From NCBI RefSeq assembly GCF_018390535.1, contig NZ_JAHBBW010000003.1, forward strand, positions 62,001-126,000: a stretch of 64,000 bases of DNA, written 5' to 3'. The notes below the pieces were generated by a model that saw only the letters and a list, made by a program, of their open reading frames with translations, was not told the DNA's origin and ran no database searches. Positions 26,852 through 35,895 of this stretch are shown here, one piece after another. The position numbers and the translations under genes were made by a program. Position 1 is the first letter of the stretch; every line of letters begins with the position of its first letter. The stretch comes from Bacteroides propionicigenes (GTDB lineage Bacteria; Bacteroidota; Bacteroidia; Bacteroidales; Bacteroidaceae).

Positions 26852-27284
26852 GCACGGATTACACGGATTTCGCAGAGAGGAATAATAATGTTGTGTGAAG
26901 AACTGACGTCGAAGATTATTGCGGCATTTTGCGAGGTTCATAAGACGTTGGGATTCGGATTTTTGGAACAAGTGTATCAAAATGCACTTTACCTTGAGCT
27001 GAAAGAAAGAGGACTGAAATGTGAATGTCAGAAAGATTTAAATGTATATTATAAAAATAGAATAGTAGGTACGTATAGAACGGATATGATAGTTGAGGAC
27101 GCTATTATCTTAGAATTGAAAGCTGTTTCTACGCTAAGACCGGAACATGAATGGCAGTTGGTGAACTATCTGAAAGGTACAAATTTGCAGGTAGGTTTAT
27201 TGCTGAATTTTGGCTTAAGCGCAGAAATAAAGCGTAAGATACTGACACATTAAAAAAACTGTGAAATCCGTGTAATCCGTGCCT
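26850..27284. mobile_element. GxxExxY gene boxed by 26-bp inverted repeats (candidate mobile cassette)
   Basis: The left arm (26850-26875) and right arm (27259-27284) are reverse complements over 26 bases with one mismatch. Each arm contains a direct repeat AATCCGTG-T-AATCCGTG in one orientation. The arms enclose only the 121-residue GxxExxY gene, with 12 and 5 bp to spare on the two sides. The left arm begins inside the rfbD stop codon. No transposase lies inside, and no target-site duplication was established by eye. Calling it mobile is inference. Confidence 0.5.
26888..27253 (+). CDS. GxxExxY protein, putative PD-(D/E)XK nuclease-like fold
   Basis: This 121-residue protein has the family's defining motif GFLEQVY at residues 24-30 (Gly24, Glu27, Tyr30). 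The segment with Asp66 (YRTDMIV) followed by Glu76-Leu77-Lys78 (ILELKAV) has the layout of a PD-(D/E)XK nuclease active site, and Glu27 could complete it. DNA cleavage has not been shown for this family as far as I know. There is no signal peptide. Inverted repeats tightly flank the gene (see the element at 26850-27284), and it interrupts the spacing between rfbD and prfC. Confidence 0.85.
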   Translation: MLCEELTSKIIAAFCEVHKTLGFGFLEQVYQNALYLELKERGLKCECQKDLNVYYKNRIVGTYRTDMIVEDAIILELKAVSTLRPEHEWQLVNYLKGTNLQVGLLLNFGLSAEIKRKILTH

Positions 27285-27299
27285 GAAAAATAATTAGTT

Positions 27300-28871
27300 A
27301 TGGCAAATCAAGAAATACAGAGAAGACGAACCTTTGCGATTATCGCGCATCCGGATGCCGGTAAGACATCGCTGACTGAAAAACTACTACTTTTTGGCGG
27401 TCAGATTCAAGTGGCGGGTGCAGTAAAAAGCAACAAGATAAAGAAGACGGCAACGTCGGACTGGATGGATATTGAGAAACAGCGTGGTATATCCGTGACC
27501 ACCTCTGTAATGGAGTTTGATTATCGTGATTATAAAATCAACATTCTCGATACCCCGGGTCACCAGGACTTTGCCGAAGATACTTATCGTACATTGACGG
27601 CGGTAGACAGCGTTATCATTGTGGTGGACGGTGCGAAAGGTGTGGAAACCCAGACACGCAAGCTGATGGAAGTCTGCCGTATGCGCAACACTCCGGTGAT
27701 TATCTTCATCAATAAGATGGACCGTGAGGCAAAAGACCCGTTCGACTTGCTGGATGAGCTGGAAGAGGAGCTTTCTATCCATGTCCGCCCTTTGACATGG
27801 CCTATTGAGAGTGGCGCCCGCTTCAAAGGGGTTTATAACATCTATGAACATAACCTGAACCTTTACCAACCTTCCAAACAAGTGGTGACAGAGAAGGTGG
27901 AAGTAGATGTAAATACGGAAGAACTGGATAACCAGATTGGTTCGTCGCTGGCAGACAAGCTGCGTAGCGAACTGGAACTGATAGACGGAGTATACCCCGA
28001 TTTCCAAGTAGAAGAATATCTGAAAGGTGAACTGGCTCCCGTATTCTTTGGCTCTGCCTTGAATAATTTCGGTGTACAGGAGTTGTTGGACTGCTTTGTA
28101 GAGATAGCTCCCAGCCCCCGTCCTGTAAAAGCGGAAGAACGTGAAGTGGAACCGGATGAGCCGAAATTCACAGGCTTTGTTTTCAAAATTACCGCTAATA
28201 TCGACCCGAATCACCGTTCATGTATCGCATTTTGTAAGATATGTTCCGGTAAGTTCACCCGTAATACGCCTTACCTGCATGTGCGTCATGGCAAAACAAT
28301 GCGCTTCTCTTCGCCCACACAGTTTATGGCACAACGTAAGACTACCATCGACGAAGCATGGGCGGGAGACATTATCGGCCTGCCGGATAACGGCACGTTC
28401 AAGATTGGCGATACGCTGACCGAGGGTGAGATGCTCCACTTCAGAGGATTGCCGAGTTTCTCGCCGGAGATGTTCAAGTACATTGAAAATGCCGACCCTA
28501 TGAAGCAGAAACAACTTGCCAAGGGTATCGACCAATTGATGGACGAAGGTGTGGCGCAGTTGTTTGTCAACCAGTTCAACGGACGCAAGATTATCGGTAC
28601 GGTAGGACAATTACAGTTTGAGGTCATTCAATACCGTCTGGAAAATGAATACAGCGCCAAGTGCCGTTGGGAGCCGTTGAGCCTCTACAAGGCTTGCTGG
28701 ATTGAGAGTGACGACCCCGCCGAACTGGAATCTTTCAAGAAACGTAAGTACCAGTATATGGCGAAAGACCGTGAAGGCAGGGATGTATTCCTGGCAGACA
28801 GCGGTTACGTCTTGCAAATGGCGCAGATGGACTTTAAGAATATAAAGTTCCACTTTACGAGCGAGTTCTGA
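27300..28871 (+). CDS. prfC: Peptide chain release factor 3
   Basis: RF3 is the GTPase that releases RF1/RF2 from the ribosome after peptide release. Its 523 residues are the usual length. The G1 motif AHPDAGKTS is at about residues 17-25; G2/G3 follow in RGISVTTSV and DTPGHQDF, and G4 NKMD is near residue 140. The RF3-specific domains follow ([38 protein letters not shown]). The start ATG is 16 bp after the right arm of the inverted repeat. It is followed at 6 bp by the next gene. Confidence 0.95.
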   Translation: MANQEIQRRRTFAIIAHPDAGKTSLTEKLLLFGGQIQVAGAVKSNKIKKTATSDWMDIEKQRGISVTTSVMEFDYRDYKINILDTPGHQDFAEDTYRTLTAVDSVIIVVDGAKGVETQTRKLMEVCRMRNTPVIIFINKMDREAKDPFDLLDELEEELSIHVRPLTWPIESGARFKGVYNIYEHNLNLYQPSKQVVTEKVEVDVNTEELDNQIGSSLADKLRSELELIDGVYPDFQVEEYLKGELAPVFFGSALNNFGVQELLDCFVEIAPSPRPVKAEEREVEPDEPKFTGFVFKITANIDPNHRSCIAFCKICSGKFTRNTPYLHVRHGKTMRFSSPTQFMAQRKTTIDEAWAGDIIGLPDNGTFKIGDTLTEGEMLHFRGLPSFSPEMFKYIENADPMKQKQLAKGIDQLMDEGVAQLFVNQFNGRKIIGTVGQLQFEVIQYRLENEYSAKCRWEPLSLYKACWIESDDPAELESFKKRKYQYMAKDREGRDVFLADSGYVLQMAQMDFKNIKFHFTSEF

Positions 28872-28877
28872 TTGCAC

Positions 28878-29861
28878 ATGAAGTCTTTTTTCAATTTTAT
28901 TCTGCTGTTATTTCTCCTGTGGGGAGTGGCAGCCTGTTCTTCCCCTGCCAATAAAGACATGCTGGAGTACGAACAAACTCTTGTTCATGCCGACTCTCTG
29001 GTACAGTCCGGTGCTGCCGACAGTGCCCGTACCGTTCGTTTGCTTTCCGAACTGCATCGCGAATACGCTCAGGTGAAAGAGCAATCCGGAGGGAGACCCC
29101 TGCGCCTGATGCCTGCTACGGGGTGGAAGCACACCCTTTGGGGAGTATTCGCCACATTGATGTTGAGTCTGAACGTTTGGCTCTCCATACGGGATATAAA
29201 GTTTACGAATGATCGCAAGCACCGGCGTTATCTTGTAGACTTGAGTGAGAACGAACACCGCCTGTTCAACAATGAGCGTGAGCGTGCCGAACTGGAAGAA
29301 TGTCTTCGGGAAATGTCACTGGAAGATGACGAACGTGAGGAGGTGCAGCACTCGCTGGTAAATCTTATGGCCCATGGCAGCCAACTGCACGAAGAGAACA
29401 ATGCTCTGCGCTCCCGCCTCAAGGAGTATGAAGACCATCCTGTTCCTCGCGAGCTGGAGCTGTTGGAGAAAGAGGGTGAACGCGTCCGCGAATTGGACGG
29501 GCAGGTACAAGCGCTCACTGCCACCTTGATAGATAGTGATGAGGTGGTGGAGCGGTTGCGCAGCCATCCCAAGTTTCTTACGGAAGTTCAGTGGGAACAT
29601 TTACGACAACTGACAGATAAAGTGTATATGGGCGTTTCCGACCGCCTCACTTTCCGTTTTTCTCAACTTACACCTGCCGACCTTCAGCTTTGCTTGCTGA
29701 TGCGTCTGCGCTTCACGAATGCGCAGATAGCAACGCTTACGGCTGTCTCTCCCGCTTCTGTCTCCCAGCAGAAGTTCCGCTTGAAAAAGCGGTTGATACA
29801 GTCGGATGAATCTTTGTTCAAAAACGGGGAGACGGTGGATGCGGTGGTGTGCGGGTGTTGA
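28878..29861 (+). CDS. Membrane-anchored protein with coiled coil and C-terminal LuxR-like HTH
   Basis: From the ATG at 28878 (the TTG two codons earlier is ignored) this encodes 327 residues. It begins with a lipoprotein-like signal (MKSFFNFILLLFLLWGVAAC then SSPANKD). A short periplasmic part follows, then one membrane helix at about residues 83-105 (WGVFATLMLSLNVWLSI), a long charged coiled coil, and a C-terminal helix-turn-helix (LTPADLQLCLLMRLRFTNAQ, ATLTAVSPASVSQQKFRLKK). The layout resembles Bacteroidales sensor proteins that carry TPRs, a membrane helix and a LuxR-like HTH, but with most of the sensory part missing. Function is unknown; a membrane-bound transcription factor is the best guess. 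Confidence 0.75.
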   Translation: MKSFFNFILLLFLLWGVAACSSPANKDMLEYEQTLVHADSLVQSGAADSARTVRLLSELHREYAQVKEQSGGRPLRLMPATGWKHTLWGVFATLMLSLNVWLSIRDIKFTNDRKHRRYLVDLSENEHRLFNNERERAELEECLREMSLEDDEREEVQHSLVNLMAHGSQLHEENNALRSRLKEYEDHPVPRELELLEKEGERVRELDGQVQALTATLIDSDEVVERLRSHPKFLTEVQWEHLRQLTDKVYMGVSDRLTFRFSQLTPADLQLCLLMRLRFTNAQIATLTAVSPASVSQQKFRLKKRLIQSDESLFKNGETVDAVVCGC

Positions 29862-30076
29862 TGCGTGTAGTCTCTTTTTTACTGTTAAAAATACTCTATT
29901 ATACAATTACTCAAGAATTCTCTACAGCTTTATTGTTTCTCTATGTGTAAAGTTTTGTTGTAATCCGGACGAGATACTCGGAACTGTAATAAATTTAGTT
30001 AGATTGCAAAAAAGTCCCGTCAAAAATGCTTCTTGTCGGAGGAATTAAAGATAACGACTGTGGTACTCTCATATGC

Positions 30077-30142
30077 CGACAGAGGCAGCCTTGTATAACG
30101 ACAGAGGTGACCTTGCATAACGACAAAGCCTGTCATTATTAA
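30077..30142. repeat. 22-nt tandem direct repeat (two good copies, one degenerate)
   Basis: Copies at 30077-30098 and 30099-30120 share CGACAGAGG, CCTTG and ATAA at fixed positions in 22-nt units. A third unit at 30121-30142 begins CGACAAAG and ends TTAA but is poorly conserved. The array lies about 130 bp upstream of the -7 element of the HU-like gene. Confidence 0.6.
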
Positions 30143-30269
30143 GATAGTATATCCGGTGTTTGTGTTTTGTTGTATTGTAGAGATGTGTCATTTGCAATTG
30201 GTTGATTTTTAGTTGTTTTGTAAGATTTGCTGTAGAGTCGATTTTCTTGTTTTTCTTTCTTGTGCTCTT

Positions 30270-30277
30270 TAACTTTG
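30270..30277 (+). promoter_or_regulatory. -7 element of the HU-like gene
   Basis: TAACTTTG matches TAnnTTTG. A CTTG at 30246-30249 lies 20 bp upstream, where a -33 TTTG would be expected. The ATG is at 30455. Confidence 0.45.
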
Positions 30278-30454
30278 CAACATCGAATTTGAGAAAAACG
30301 AAATACTTAATTGTTGAGGCCTCGCGATAGAGTTTTTTCTTATTACTTCTTGAAAAAGATGTGGCTTCGATCGGCCTTTAATCTGATCGGTCAAAGCGGT
30401 GATGACCGGTTCACCTGCAATTATTTTATATATGTACTTAATATATTATCAGTT

Positions 30455-30922
30455 ATGTTTTATAAAAGAACTCAGCAAAAAATCAATGGTTTGTGGTATC
30501 CAAAATCTATCACATGGGGTAAGGCCGTTACAAGTAATCAGGTGGCGGATCAATTGGCGTTACTTTCTACCATAACTCGTGGTGACGCATATGCTATTAT
30601 CAAGAATTTGGGAAATGTACTTTCTCTTTATATGGCACAAGGACGTACGGTAAAAATAGACGGAGTCGGTACCTTTTATTATACAGCTGCCGCCAATAAG
30701 AACGGAGTAAAAACGTCTAAGGAGGTCAGCGCTTCTCAAATAGTGGGTGTACGCGTCCGTTTTATTCCCGAAGTAGAACGAGACATTAATAATAAGATTG
30801 TTACTCGTAGTATGGTAAACAGTAATATTTGCTGGGAAGAGTGGGGCAAAACTTCAGCTTCCGGCAATGGCGGTAACGGTGATGACATTGAGAGCGGTGA
30901 AGCGGAAAATCCGTTAGGATAA
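30455..30922 (+). CDS. HU-like DNA-binding protein (Bacteroidales type)
   Basis: The ATG at 30455 gives 155 residues; the frame runs further upstream, but MFYKRTQQKINGLWYPKSIT is the usual start of this family. The body resembles an IHF/HU fold (ITRGDAYAIIKNLGNVLSLY, then GRTVKIDGVGTFYYTAAA as the beta-arm base). It ends in a Gly/Ser/acidic tail (SGNGGNGDDIESGEAENPLG). These proteins are nucleoid-associated and common in Bacteroides, often near surface-polysaccharide or mobile regions. A long leader precedes it and a strong terminator follows. Confidence 0.85.
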   Translation: MFYKRTQQKINGLWYPKSITWGKAVTSNQVADQLALLSTITRGDAYAIIKNLGNVLSLYMAQGRTVKIDGVGTFYYTAAANKNGVKTSKEVSASQIVGVRVRFIPEVERDINNKIVTRSMVNSNICWEEWGKTSASGNGGNGDDIESGEAENPLG

Positions 30923-30977
30923 TCTTTAATAACATCCGGGCGGCATTCCGTACCAATGTTACAGTATTGATAAATGA

Positions 30978-31020
30978 GTTCCCATATTGTCCTTCCGGGC
31001 AATATGGGAACTTTTGTTTT
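30978..31020 (+). terminator. Rho-independent terminator of the HU-like gene
   Basis: GTTCCCATATTG (30978-30989) pairs perfectly with CAATATGGGAAC (31000-31011), followed by TTTTGTTTT. Confidence 0.85.
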
Positions 31021-31118
31021 AGCATTATTTATAATTATATTGCACTATCCTTTAATGAATTATCGCTAATTTCGTACGATTTTTTATAAATCGGACAGAA
31101 TAACTAATAAATTATAAT

Positions 31119-31376
31119 ATGGAAAACTTAAACATAGCGCTTCTGCTAATGGTGGTAGGTATGGCAACAGTGTTTGCTATCCTATTGATTGTTATCTACT
31201 TAGGAAAGGGTCTCATTGCTCTTGTGAATAAATATGCTCCCGAAGAGGTTGCTCCTGCCAAACAGGCGGCAAATGCTCCTGCGGCTATTCCCGGCAATAT
31301 CATGGCGGCTATCAGTGCGGCTGTTACAGTAGTGACACAAGGCAAGGGTAAGGTAGCGAAAGTAGAGAAAATTTGA
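31119..31376 (+). CDS. oadG: Oxaloacetate decarboxylase gamma subunit (OadG family)
   Basis: This small membrane subunit of the sodium-pumping decarboxylase anchors the alpha subunit to the beta subunit. Its 85 residues have one N-terminal helix (LNIALLLMVVGMATVFAILLI) with the family's GMxxVF motif. An Ala/Pro-rich linker and a short C-terminal tail follow. It is the first gene of the oadG-oadA-oadB operon, 41 bp before oadA, the order usual in Bacteroidales. Confidence 0.88.
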   Translation: MENLNIALLLMVVGMATVFAILLIVIYLGKGLIALVNKYAPEEVAPAKQAANAPAAIPGNIMAAISAAVTVVTQGKGKVAKVEKI

Positions 31377-31417
31377 AATAACTAATCTTATATAAACACA
31401 CACAGGAATAATTTAGT

Positions 31418-33253
31418 ATGAAAAAAGAAATTAAGTTCAGTTTGGTATTCAGGGATATGTGGCAAAGCGCCGGAAAATATGTTCCCCGTGTAGACCAACT
31501 GGTAAAGGTAGCTCCTGCCATTATCGAGATGGGATGTTTTGCCCGTGTAGAAACGAATGGCGGTGGTTTTGAACAGGTAAATCTTTTGTTTGGTGAAAAT
31601 CCCAATAAAGCTGTGCGCGAGTGGACGAAGCCTTTCCACGAAGCCGGCATCCAGACACATATGTTGGACCGTGCGCTGAATGGTTTGCGCATGAGCCCTG
31701 TGCCTGCTGATGTGCGCAAGTTGTTTTATAAAGTAAAGAAAGCGCAGGGTACGGACATTACGCGTACTTTCTGCGGACTGAACGATATACGTAACATCGC
31801 TCCTTCCATCACTTATGCACACGAGGCGGGAATGATTTCGCAGTGCTCTCTCTGCATCACCCATTCACCTATCCATACAGTGGAATATTATACGGATATG
31901 GCATTGAAGCTTATCAAACTGGGTGCGGACGAAATCTGTATAAAGGATATGGCAGGTATCGGTCGTCCGGTATCTCTGGGTAAGATTGTGGCCAATATCA
32001 AAGCCGCCCATCCGGAAATTCCCATTCAATATCACAGCCATGCAGGTCCCGGTTTCAATATGGCGAGCATTCTCGAAGTATGTGAAGCCGGCTGCGACTA
32101 CATCGACGTAGGTATGGAGCCGTTGTCATGGGGTACCGGACATGCTGACCTGCTTAGTGTGCAAGCCATGCTGAAAGACGCCGGTTTCCAAGTGCCTGAG
32201 GTCAATATGGAAGCCTATATGAAGGTTCGCGCCCTGATACAAGAATTTATGGATGATTTCCTCGGCCTGTACATCAGCCCGAAGAACCGTCTGATGAACT
32301 CGTTGCTGATTGGTCCGGGACTTCCGGGCGGCATGATGGGCAGCTTGATGGCGGACTTGGAATCCAATCTGGAATCTATCAACAAGTATAAGGCTAAACG
32401 TAACCTGCCGTTTATGAAGCAAGACGAACTGCTGATTAAACTCTTCAACGAAGTGGCTTACGTATGGCCGCGTGTAGGTTACCCGCCGTTGGTAACGCCG
32501 TTCAGCCAATATGTAAAGAACCTCTCCATGATGAACGTGATGGCTATGGAGAAAGGCAAGGAACGTTGGGGCATGATAGCCGACGATATTTGGGATATGC
32601 TGTTGGGTAAAGCCGGTAAGCTGCCGGGTGAGCTTGCACCCGAAATTGTGGAAAAGGCGGAACGTGAGGGACGTAAATTCTTCAACGGCAACCCGCAGGA
32701 CAATTATCCCGATGCGCTTGATAAGTACCGCAAGCTGATGAAAGAAAACAAGTGGGAACTTGGAGAGGATGATGAGGAACTCTTTGAGTATGCCATGCAT
32801 CCGGCGCAATACGAGGCTTACAAGAGCGGCAAGGCTAAAGAGGATTTCTTGGAAGACGTGGAAAAACGCCGTGCCGAACGTGATAAATCTCCTTTGGATG
32901 ACGCCAAACCCAAAACGCTTACCGTACAGGTGGACGGACAGGCTTATCGCGTGACGGTGGCCTATGGCGACATAGATCTTCCGGCTTCCGCTACCGAGAA
33001 AGTCACTGCCCCCGTAGGTGAAGGACAGGAAGTGGCGGCTCCGCTCGAAGGCAAGTTCTTCCTGACCAAGAATGCGCAGGAAACTCCGCTCAAGGTAGGA
33101 GACAAGGTGAAGGAAGGCGACCTGCTTTGCTACATCGAAGCGATGAAGACTTATAATGCTATCCGTGCCGACTTTGGCGGAACAGTTACCGCTATCTGTG
33201 TCAACCCGGGTGATTCTGTTTCTGAAGATGATGTATTAATGAAGATTGGATAA
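31418..33253 (+). CDS. oadA: Oxaloacetate decarboxylase alpha subunit, carboxyltransferase fused to biotin carrier
   Basis: The 611-residue cytoplasmic subunit transfers the carboxyl group from oxaloacetate to biotin. The N-terminal DRE-TIM/HMGL-like carboxyltransferase domain shows SLVFRDMWQSAGKY, ADEICIKDMAGIGRP and the metal-binding YHSHAGPG. The conserved PYC_OADA domain comes next (PLVTPFSQYVKNLSMMNVM). The C-terminal biotinyl domain carries the biotinylated Lys577 in CYIEAMKTYNA. The carboxyltransferase type points to oxaloacetate (or a pyruvate carboxylase B-like reaction) rather than methylmalonyl-CoA. The stop codon overlaps the oadB start by one base. Confidence 0.92.
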   Translation: MKKEIKFSLVFRDMWQSAGKYVPRVDQLVKVAPAIIEMGCFARVETNGGGFEQVNLLFGENPNKAVREWTKPFHEAGIQTHMLDRALNGLRMSPVPADVRKLFYKVKKAQGTDITRTFCGLNDIRNIAPSITYAHEAGMISQCSLCITHSPIHTVEYYTDMALKLIKLGADEICIKDMAGIGRPVSLGKIVANIKAAHPEIPIQYHSHAGPGFNMASILEVCEAGCDYIDVGMEPLSWGTGHADLLSVQAMLKDAGFQVPEVNMEAYMKVRALIQEFMDDFLGLYISPKNRLMNSLLIGPGLPGGMMGSLMADLESNLESINKYKAKRNLPFMKQDELLIKLFNEVAYVWPRVGYPPLVTPFSQYVKNLSMMNVMAMEKGKERWGMIADDIWDMLLGKAGKLPGELAPEIVEKAEREGRKFFNGNPQDNYPDALDKYRKLMKENKWELGEDDEELFEYAMHPAQYEAYKSGKAKEDFLEDVEKRRAERDKSPLDDAKPKTLTVQVDGQAYRVTVAYGDIDLPASATEKVTAPVGEGQEVAAPLEGKFFLTKNAQETPLKVGDKVKEGDLLCYIEAMKTYNAIRADFGGTVTAICVNPGDSVSEDDVLMKIG

Positions 33254-34488
33254 TGGAAGATATATTTGCAAAACTTTATGATATGACGGCGTTCAGCAAT
33301 ATCATTGCCGATCCGTCGTTCCTTGTAATGTATGCCATTGCCTTCATTTTGCTGTATCTGGGCATCAAGAAGCATTACGAACCGCTGTTGCTGGTTCCCA
33401 TCGCTTTCGGTGTGCTCATAGCCAACTTCCCCGGCGGAGAGATGGGCGTGATTCAGGCGGATGAAAACGGTATGGTAATGGTGAACGGAGTGCTGAAGAA
33501 CATTTGGGAGATGCCGTTGCATGAGATTGCGCACGACCTCGGACTGATGAACTTCATCTACTATATGCTGATAAAGACCGGATTCCTGCCGCCTATTATC
33601 TTTATGGGTGTGGGTGCGCTGACGGACTTCGGACCTATGCTCCGCAATCTGCGCCTTTCCATATTCGGTGCGGCTGCACAGCTTGGTATCTTTACAGTGC
33701 TGCTGTGCGCGGTTATGATAGGTTTTACACCGCAGGAAGCCGGTGCATTGGGCATTATCGGTGGTGCAGACGGTCCTACGGCTATCTTTACTACCATTAA
33801 ACTTGCTCCGCACTTGCTGGGCCCTATCGCTATTGCGGCCTACTCGTATATGGCGTTGGTTCCGGTTATTATTCCATTGGTCGTGAAACTCTTCTGCAGC
33901 AAGAAGGAACTGATGATTAACATGAAAGAGCAGGAGAAGCTCTATCCTTCAAAGACCGAGATAAAGAACCTGCGTGTATTGAAGATTATTTTCCCGATTG
34001 CCGTTACTACCATTGTAGCCCTTTTCGTACCTACGGCGGTGCCTTTGATTGGTATGTTGATGTTCGGTAACCTGATTAAGGAAATAGGCTCCGACACCAG
34101 CCGCCTGTTCGATGCAGCGGCCAACAGCATTATGAATGCGGCAACCATCTTCCTGGGATTGAGCGTGGGTGCTACCATGACGAGCGAGGCGTTCCTTAAC
34201 TGGACTACTATCGGTATCGTTATCGGCGGTTTCCTTGCATTTGCCTTGTCTATTACGGGCGGTATCTTCTTTGTGAAACTATTCAATCTGTTCTCCAAGA
34301 AGAAGATTAATCCGCTGATTGGTGCAACAGGGTTGAGCGCTGTGCCCATGGCAAGTCGTGTATGTAATGAAATTGCTACTAAGTATGATCCCAAGAATCA
34401 TGTGCTGAATTACTGTATGTCCAGTAATATTTCCGGTGTTATCGGCTCTGCGGTGGCGGCGGGCGTACTGATTTCGTTCCTCGGATAA
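33253..34488 (+). CDS. oadB: Sodium-ion-translocating decarboxylase beta subunit
   Basis: This 411-residue inner-membrane subunit decarboxylates carboxybiotin and exports sodium ions. It has about ten hydrophobic helices. The conserved segments GVGALTDFGPML, LGIIGGADGPTAIF (with the essential Asp) and SNISGVIGSAVAAGVL are intact. It overlaps oadA by one base (TAATG), so it is translationally coupled. It is followed by a bidirectional terminator shared with the convergent TolC gene. Confidence 0.93.
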   Translation: MEDIFAKLYDMTAFSNIIADPSFLVMYAIAFILLYLGIKKHYEPLLLVPIAFGVLIANFPGGEMGVIQADENGMVMVNGVLKNIWEMPLHEIAHDLGLMNFIYYMLIKTGFLPPIIFMGVGALTDFGPMLRNLRLSIFGAAAQLGIFTVLLCAVMIGFTPQEAGALGIIGGADGPTAIFTTIKLAPHLLGPIAIAAYSYMALVPVIIPLVVKLFCSKKELMINMKEQEKLYPSKTEIKNLRVLKIIFPIAVTTIVALFVPTAVPLIGMLMFGNLIKEIGSDTSRLFDAAANSIMNAATIFLGLSVGATMTSEAFLNWTTIGIVIGGFLAFALSITGGIFFVKLFNLFSKKKINPLIGATGLSAVPMASRVCNEIATKYDPKNHVLNYCMSSNISGVIGSAVAAGVLISFLG

Positions 34489-34502
34489 GGGATTGATGAT
34501 AT

Positions 34503-34568
34503 AAAATAATGTGTTAAAACTTTGATTGATTTCTCATTCTGCCAATCAAAGTTTTAACACATTATTTT
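34503..34568. terminator. Bidirectional terminator between oadB and the TolC-like gene
   Basis: Perfect 26-bp arms at 34503-34528 and 34543-34568 are separated by 14 bases. The arms begin with four A and end with four T, followed by more T on the plus strand, so the hairpin can stop transcription from both sides. Confidence 0.85.
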
Positions 34569-34581
34569 TTTACGCTTGCCT

Positions 34582-35856
34582 TTATTCACTGATAGCCTTT
34601 CTATATTCAACTACTGCCATTTTCGCGGCAAGGTGTGCGTTGATAAGGTTGGTTTGCGCTTGCGTCCACGAAAGTTGCGCGGAAAGTACATCGACCATGC
34701 TTGCCCTGCCTTCATTGTATGAGAATGTAACCAAGTCGAGATTCTCTTCGGCAAGCGCCATATTCTCTTGGGCTGTCTTTACCTGCTGTTCTGTTTCCGT
34801 CAGTTTGGTGGTAGCGGCAGACAACTCTTCCAAAATATTATCGGCTACATAGCTTTGCTGTAATTTCTGAATACCTATATATGCTTTTTGTTGGCGGTTG
34901 GCCTTGAAGCGTGCACCCCATCGGAAAATGGGGATGTTGAGATTGAGCCCCGCAATGGGAGTATGAGGTACGTCTTGTCCCATATAGGCGATACCGGTAT
35001 CCCATCCGGTAGCTAAAAACATACTGAGTTGGGGATTGTACTGGCTGAGGGCGGCCTTGCGTTGCGCTTCGCTCTTGGCAATACTGACACTGGTTCCGGC
35101 ATAGTCCGCACGGCGTCCTAATACTTCGTTGAGACTCAGTAAATCAACGGGTGGACAGTAGGCACTGATTTCGCAAAGGCTGTCTACTGCGGCGTCCGGT
35201 TTTACTCCCATCAGAATATTGAGTTGCTGTAAGGCAAGGGTATAGTTCTGACGGGATTTGATGAACTGCAACTCGGCCTCTTTCTTGCGGGTGGAAATCA
35301 TTAATAAGTCCGTACGACTGATAGCGCCGTCGTTAAACCTGTCTTGAATGATGCTGTATTGTCGGTTGACAATCTCTACAAAACGAGCGGCAGCTTCGAG
35401 TGTCGCCAATGCGGCCGAGGCATTCCAATAAACAGCATCGCTCTGGTAGTGTATTTGGTCAAGGGTCAGTTCTATGTCAAGTTTATCCAGTTCCTCATCG
35501 GCTTTGGCTATTCTCTTTTGGGCAATGAGTGAACCGCCTGTATAAAGGGGCTGCCCTAATGTAGCCAATGCCTGGTAGGTATAGGGACGGTATTGTCCCG
35601 CAGGACTGTTCCAATCATCCAGATGACTTAAATTGGCAGTTCCTTCGGCGGTAATGTCTATCTTGGGCAGGAAGCCTGTCTGTACTATTTTGCGGGCTTC
35701 GGTGCTTGCGGCGGCTTTCAGACGTTGCTGCTTCAGTAATTGGCTGTATGCTTCTACCTTGTCCCGATAAGCCTCGCGGCTGAGATGCGTTTCCTGTGCC
35801 ACGGCACTTATGCCGAGACCGATTACTGATAATATAAGTATAATTTTTCTCATCAT
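34582..35856 (-). CDS. TolC-family outer-membrane efflux channel
   Basis: This 424-residue protein has a signal peptide (MMRKIILILSVIGLGISAVAQ). It has the long alpha-helical coiled-coil repeats of TolC (for example NLDLVTFSYNEGRASMVDVL and SRTDLLMISTRKKEAELQF). It forms the trimeric outer-membrane duct of a tripartite efflux pump. It is the last gene behind the membrane fusion protein and the RND pump (39-bp gap). The terminator at 34503-34568 ends the transcript. Confidence 0.9.
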   Translation of the reverse strand: MMRKIILILSVIGLGISAVAQETHLSREAYRDKVEAYSQLLKQQRLKAAASTEARKIVQTGFLPKIDITAEGTANLSHLDDWNSPAGQYRPYTYQALATLGQPLYTGGSLIAQKRIAKADEELDKLDIELTLDQIHYQSDAVYWNASAALATLEAAARFVEIVNRQYSIIQDRFNDGAISRTDLLMISTRKKEAELQFIKSRQNYTLALQQLNILMGVKPDAAVDSLCEISAYCPPVDLLSLNEVLGRRADYAGTSVSIAKSEAQRKAALSQYNPQLSMFLATGWDTGIAYMGQDVPHTPIAGLNLNIPIFRWGARFKANRQQKAYIGIQKLQQSYVADNILEELSAATTKLTETEQQVKTAQENMALAEENLDLVTFSYNEGRASMVDVLSAQLSWTQAQTNLINAHLAAKMAVVEYRKAISE

Positions 35857-35895
35857 TCAAATAGTAAATCGTAAATAGTCAAATCGTAAATTCTT

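Larger units (their letters stand above)
29862..30454. other. 593-bp gene-free region upstream of the HU-like gene
   Basis: No credible ORF is seen. It holds a 22-nt direct repeat (30077-30120) and the -7 element TAACTTTG (30270-30277). The latter implies a leader of about 170 nt for the HU-like gene. The leader contains short inverted segments (CGGTCA near 30396 with TGACCG near 30407) and could be structured. Confidence 0.55.

Noticed and set aside
29806..30048. An 80-codon plus-strand frame
   Set aside because: It overlaps the end of the HTH protein gene in another frame and has no start context or family similarity.
31067..31074. TAATTTCG as the -7 element of oadG
   Set aside because: One mismatch in the conserved TTTG and no spaced -33 element; too weak to call.
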